In this document: positions 63,742 to 64,000 of the stretch, in pieces
Layout of the letters: every line of letters starts with the position of its first letter
How positions within the stretch are numbered: the stretch's first letter is position 1
Assembly (NCBI GenBank): GCA_045807945.1
Contig: JBJMGI010000056.1
Location: forward strand, 4,358-68,357
Source of the DNA: CAVQGF01 sp045807945
GTDB lineage: Bacteria > Acidobacteriota > Terriglobia > Terriglobales > Acidobacteriaceae
Direction of reading: 5' to 3'
DNA: 64,000 nt
The notes under the pieces: model-generated
What the model saw: only the letters and a program-made list of their open reading frames with translations
Database searches by the model: none
What the model was told of the DNA's origin: nothing
Translations under genes and position numbers: made by a program

Positions 63742-64000
63742 CTACTTGATCTCGCCGCACGCGATGCGGTCGCCGGAATTTCCAGAAGGATCGGTCATCA
63801 TGTCGTCGGCCTTCGCGTGGATCACCAGCGCGGTGCCGCCATTCGCAGTCAGCTGATCTAGAGTCACGTCGCTATTGTGCAGTGTGACGGACCTTCGCCC
63901 GCTCGCCGGGACGGTGAAGTTCTGCATGTCGCCCGCGTGGTGGCCTTCCTGCTTGTTCTTTAATCCATGCTTCTTGTTCGTAGGATTAAAGTGCGGGCCC
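63742..64000 (-). CDS. sodC: Cu/Zn superoxide dismutase, C-terminal part (5' end outside window)
   Basis: 86 codons of the C-terminus are visible; the frame is open to the window edge. The Cu/Zn site residues of the family are present: GPHFNP (His), then KQEGHHAGDM with the bridging/zinc His and Asp region, ALVIHAKADD (His of the copper site), and the SGDRIACGEI ending with the disulfide Cys and the active-site Arg. It should dismutate periplasmic superoxide. The missing N-terminus probably carries a signal peptide or lipobox. Confidence 0.9.
   Translation of the reverse strand, partial: GPHFNPTNKKHGLKNKQEGHHAGDMQNFTVPASGRRSVTLHNSDVTLDQLTANGGTALVIHAKADDMMTDPSGNSGDRIACGEIK

Overview
This window reads as chromosomal DNA of an Acidobacteriota (Terriglobia/Koribacter-like) bacterium. 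That placement is an inference. It rests on high GC, on a contiguous alternative complex III plus caa3 oxidase locus, on many secreted DUF3857/TPR/BON/OmpA-type envelope proteins, and on frequent GTG/TTG starts. No rRNA, tRNA, CRISPR array, phage or insertion sequence was seen. Both ends cut genes: an M28 peptidase on the left and a Cu/Zn superoxide dismutase on the right.

Layout. Bases 1-10.2 kb are housekeeping and envelope genes: purM-purN, lepB, a GAF-GAF-PP2C phosphatase, a cardiolipin-synthase-like enzyme with an exonuclease/endonuclease/phosphatase-family protein, a DedA/VTT protein, a zinc-ribbon membrane protein and a secreted phosphoesterase. Bases 10.4-15.9 kb hold a 1104-residue DUF3857-transglutaminase-TPR protein and a PoxB-like ThDP enzyme with a DUF4118-like membrane protein. 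Bases 16.1-29.2 kb are one respiratory operon: ActA-B-C-D-E-F, an uncharacterised membrane protein, SCO, then CoxB-A-C-D. The operon is closed by a terminator and followed by a tiny YHS-domain gene. Bases 29.5-32.9 kb hold a trans-sulfuration enzyme, msrA, msrB and an MFS exporter.

Bases 33.0-47.9 kb form the accessory region and the best candidate for an undescribed system. Eight tightly packed minus-strand genes encode a TPR/outer-membrane-barrel protein, a GT4 glycosyltransferase, a nucleotidyltransferase-like protein lacking its catalytic motif, a STAS protein, a Wzx-like flippase, an EGNHR-motif protein, a Pro/Gln/Ala-rich exported protein and a thymidylate-kinase-like P-loop protein. 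Four plus-strand genes diverge from them: a GT-C-like polytopic membrane protein and three exported proteins. Together they look like a glycan assembly and export apparatus without a recognisable Wzy, Wzc or initiating phosphoglycosyl transferase in view.

Bases 47.9-64 kb return to core functions: prmC-prfA-DUF1385, a CDF metal transporter, BON and OmpA proteins, Ogt, an M20 peptidase, Dtd, acpP-fabF-dinB, small stress-type genes and sodC.

Non-coding structure. Degenerate arrays with a 7-base period sit directly before several start codons that lack a normal Shine-Dalgarno. Several promoters share an extended -10 of the form TGC-TAWAAT/A. Seven clear intrinsic terminators were found, most of them between convergent genes.
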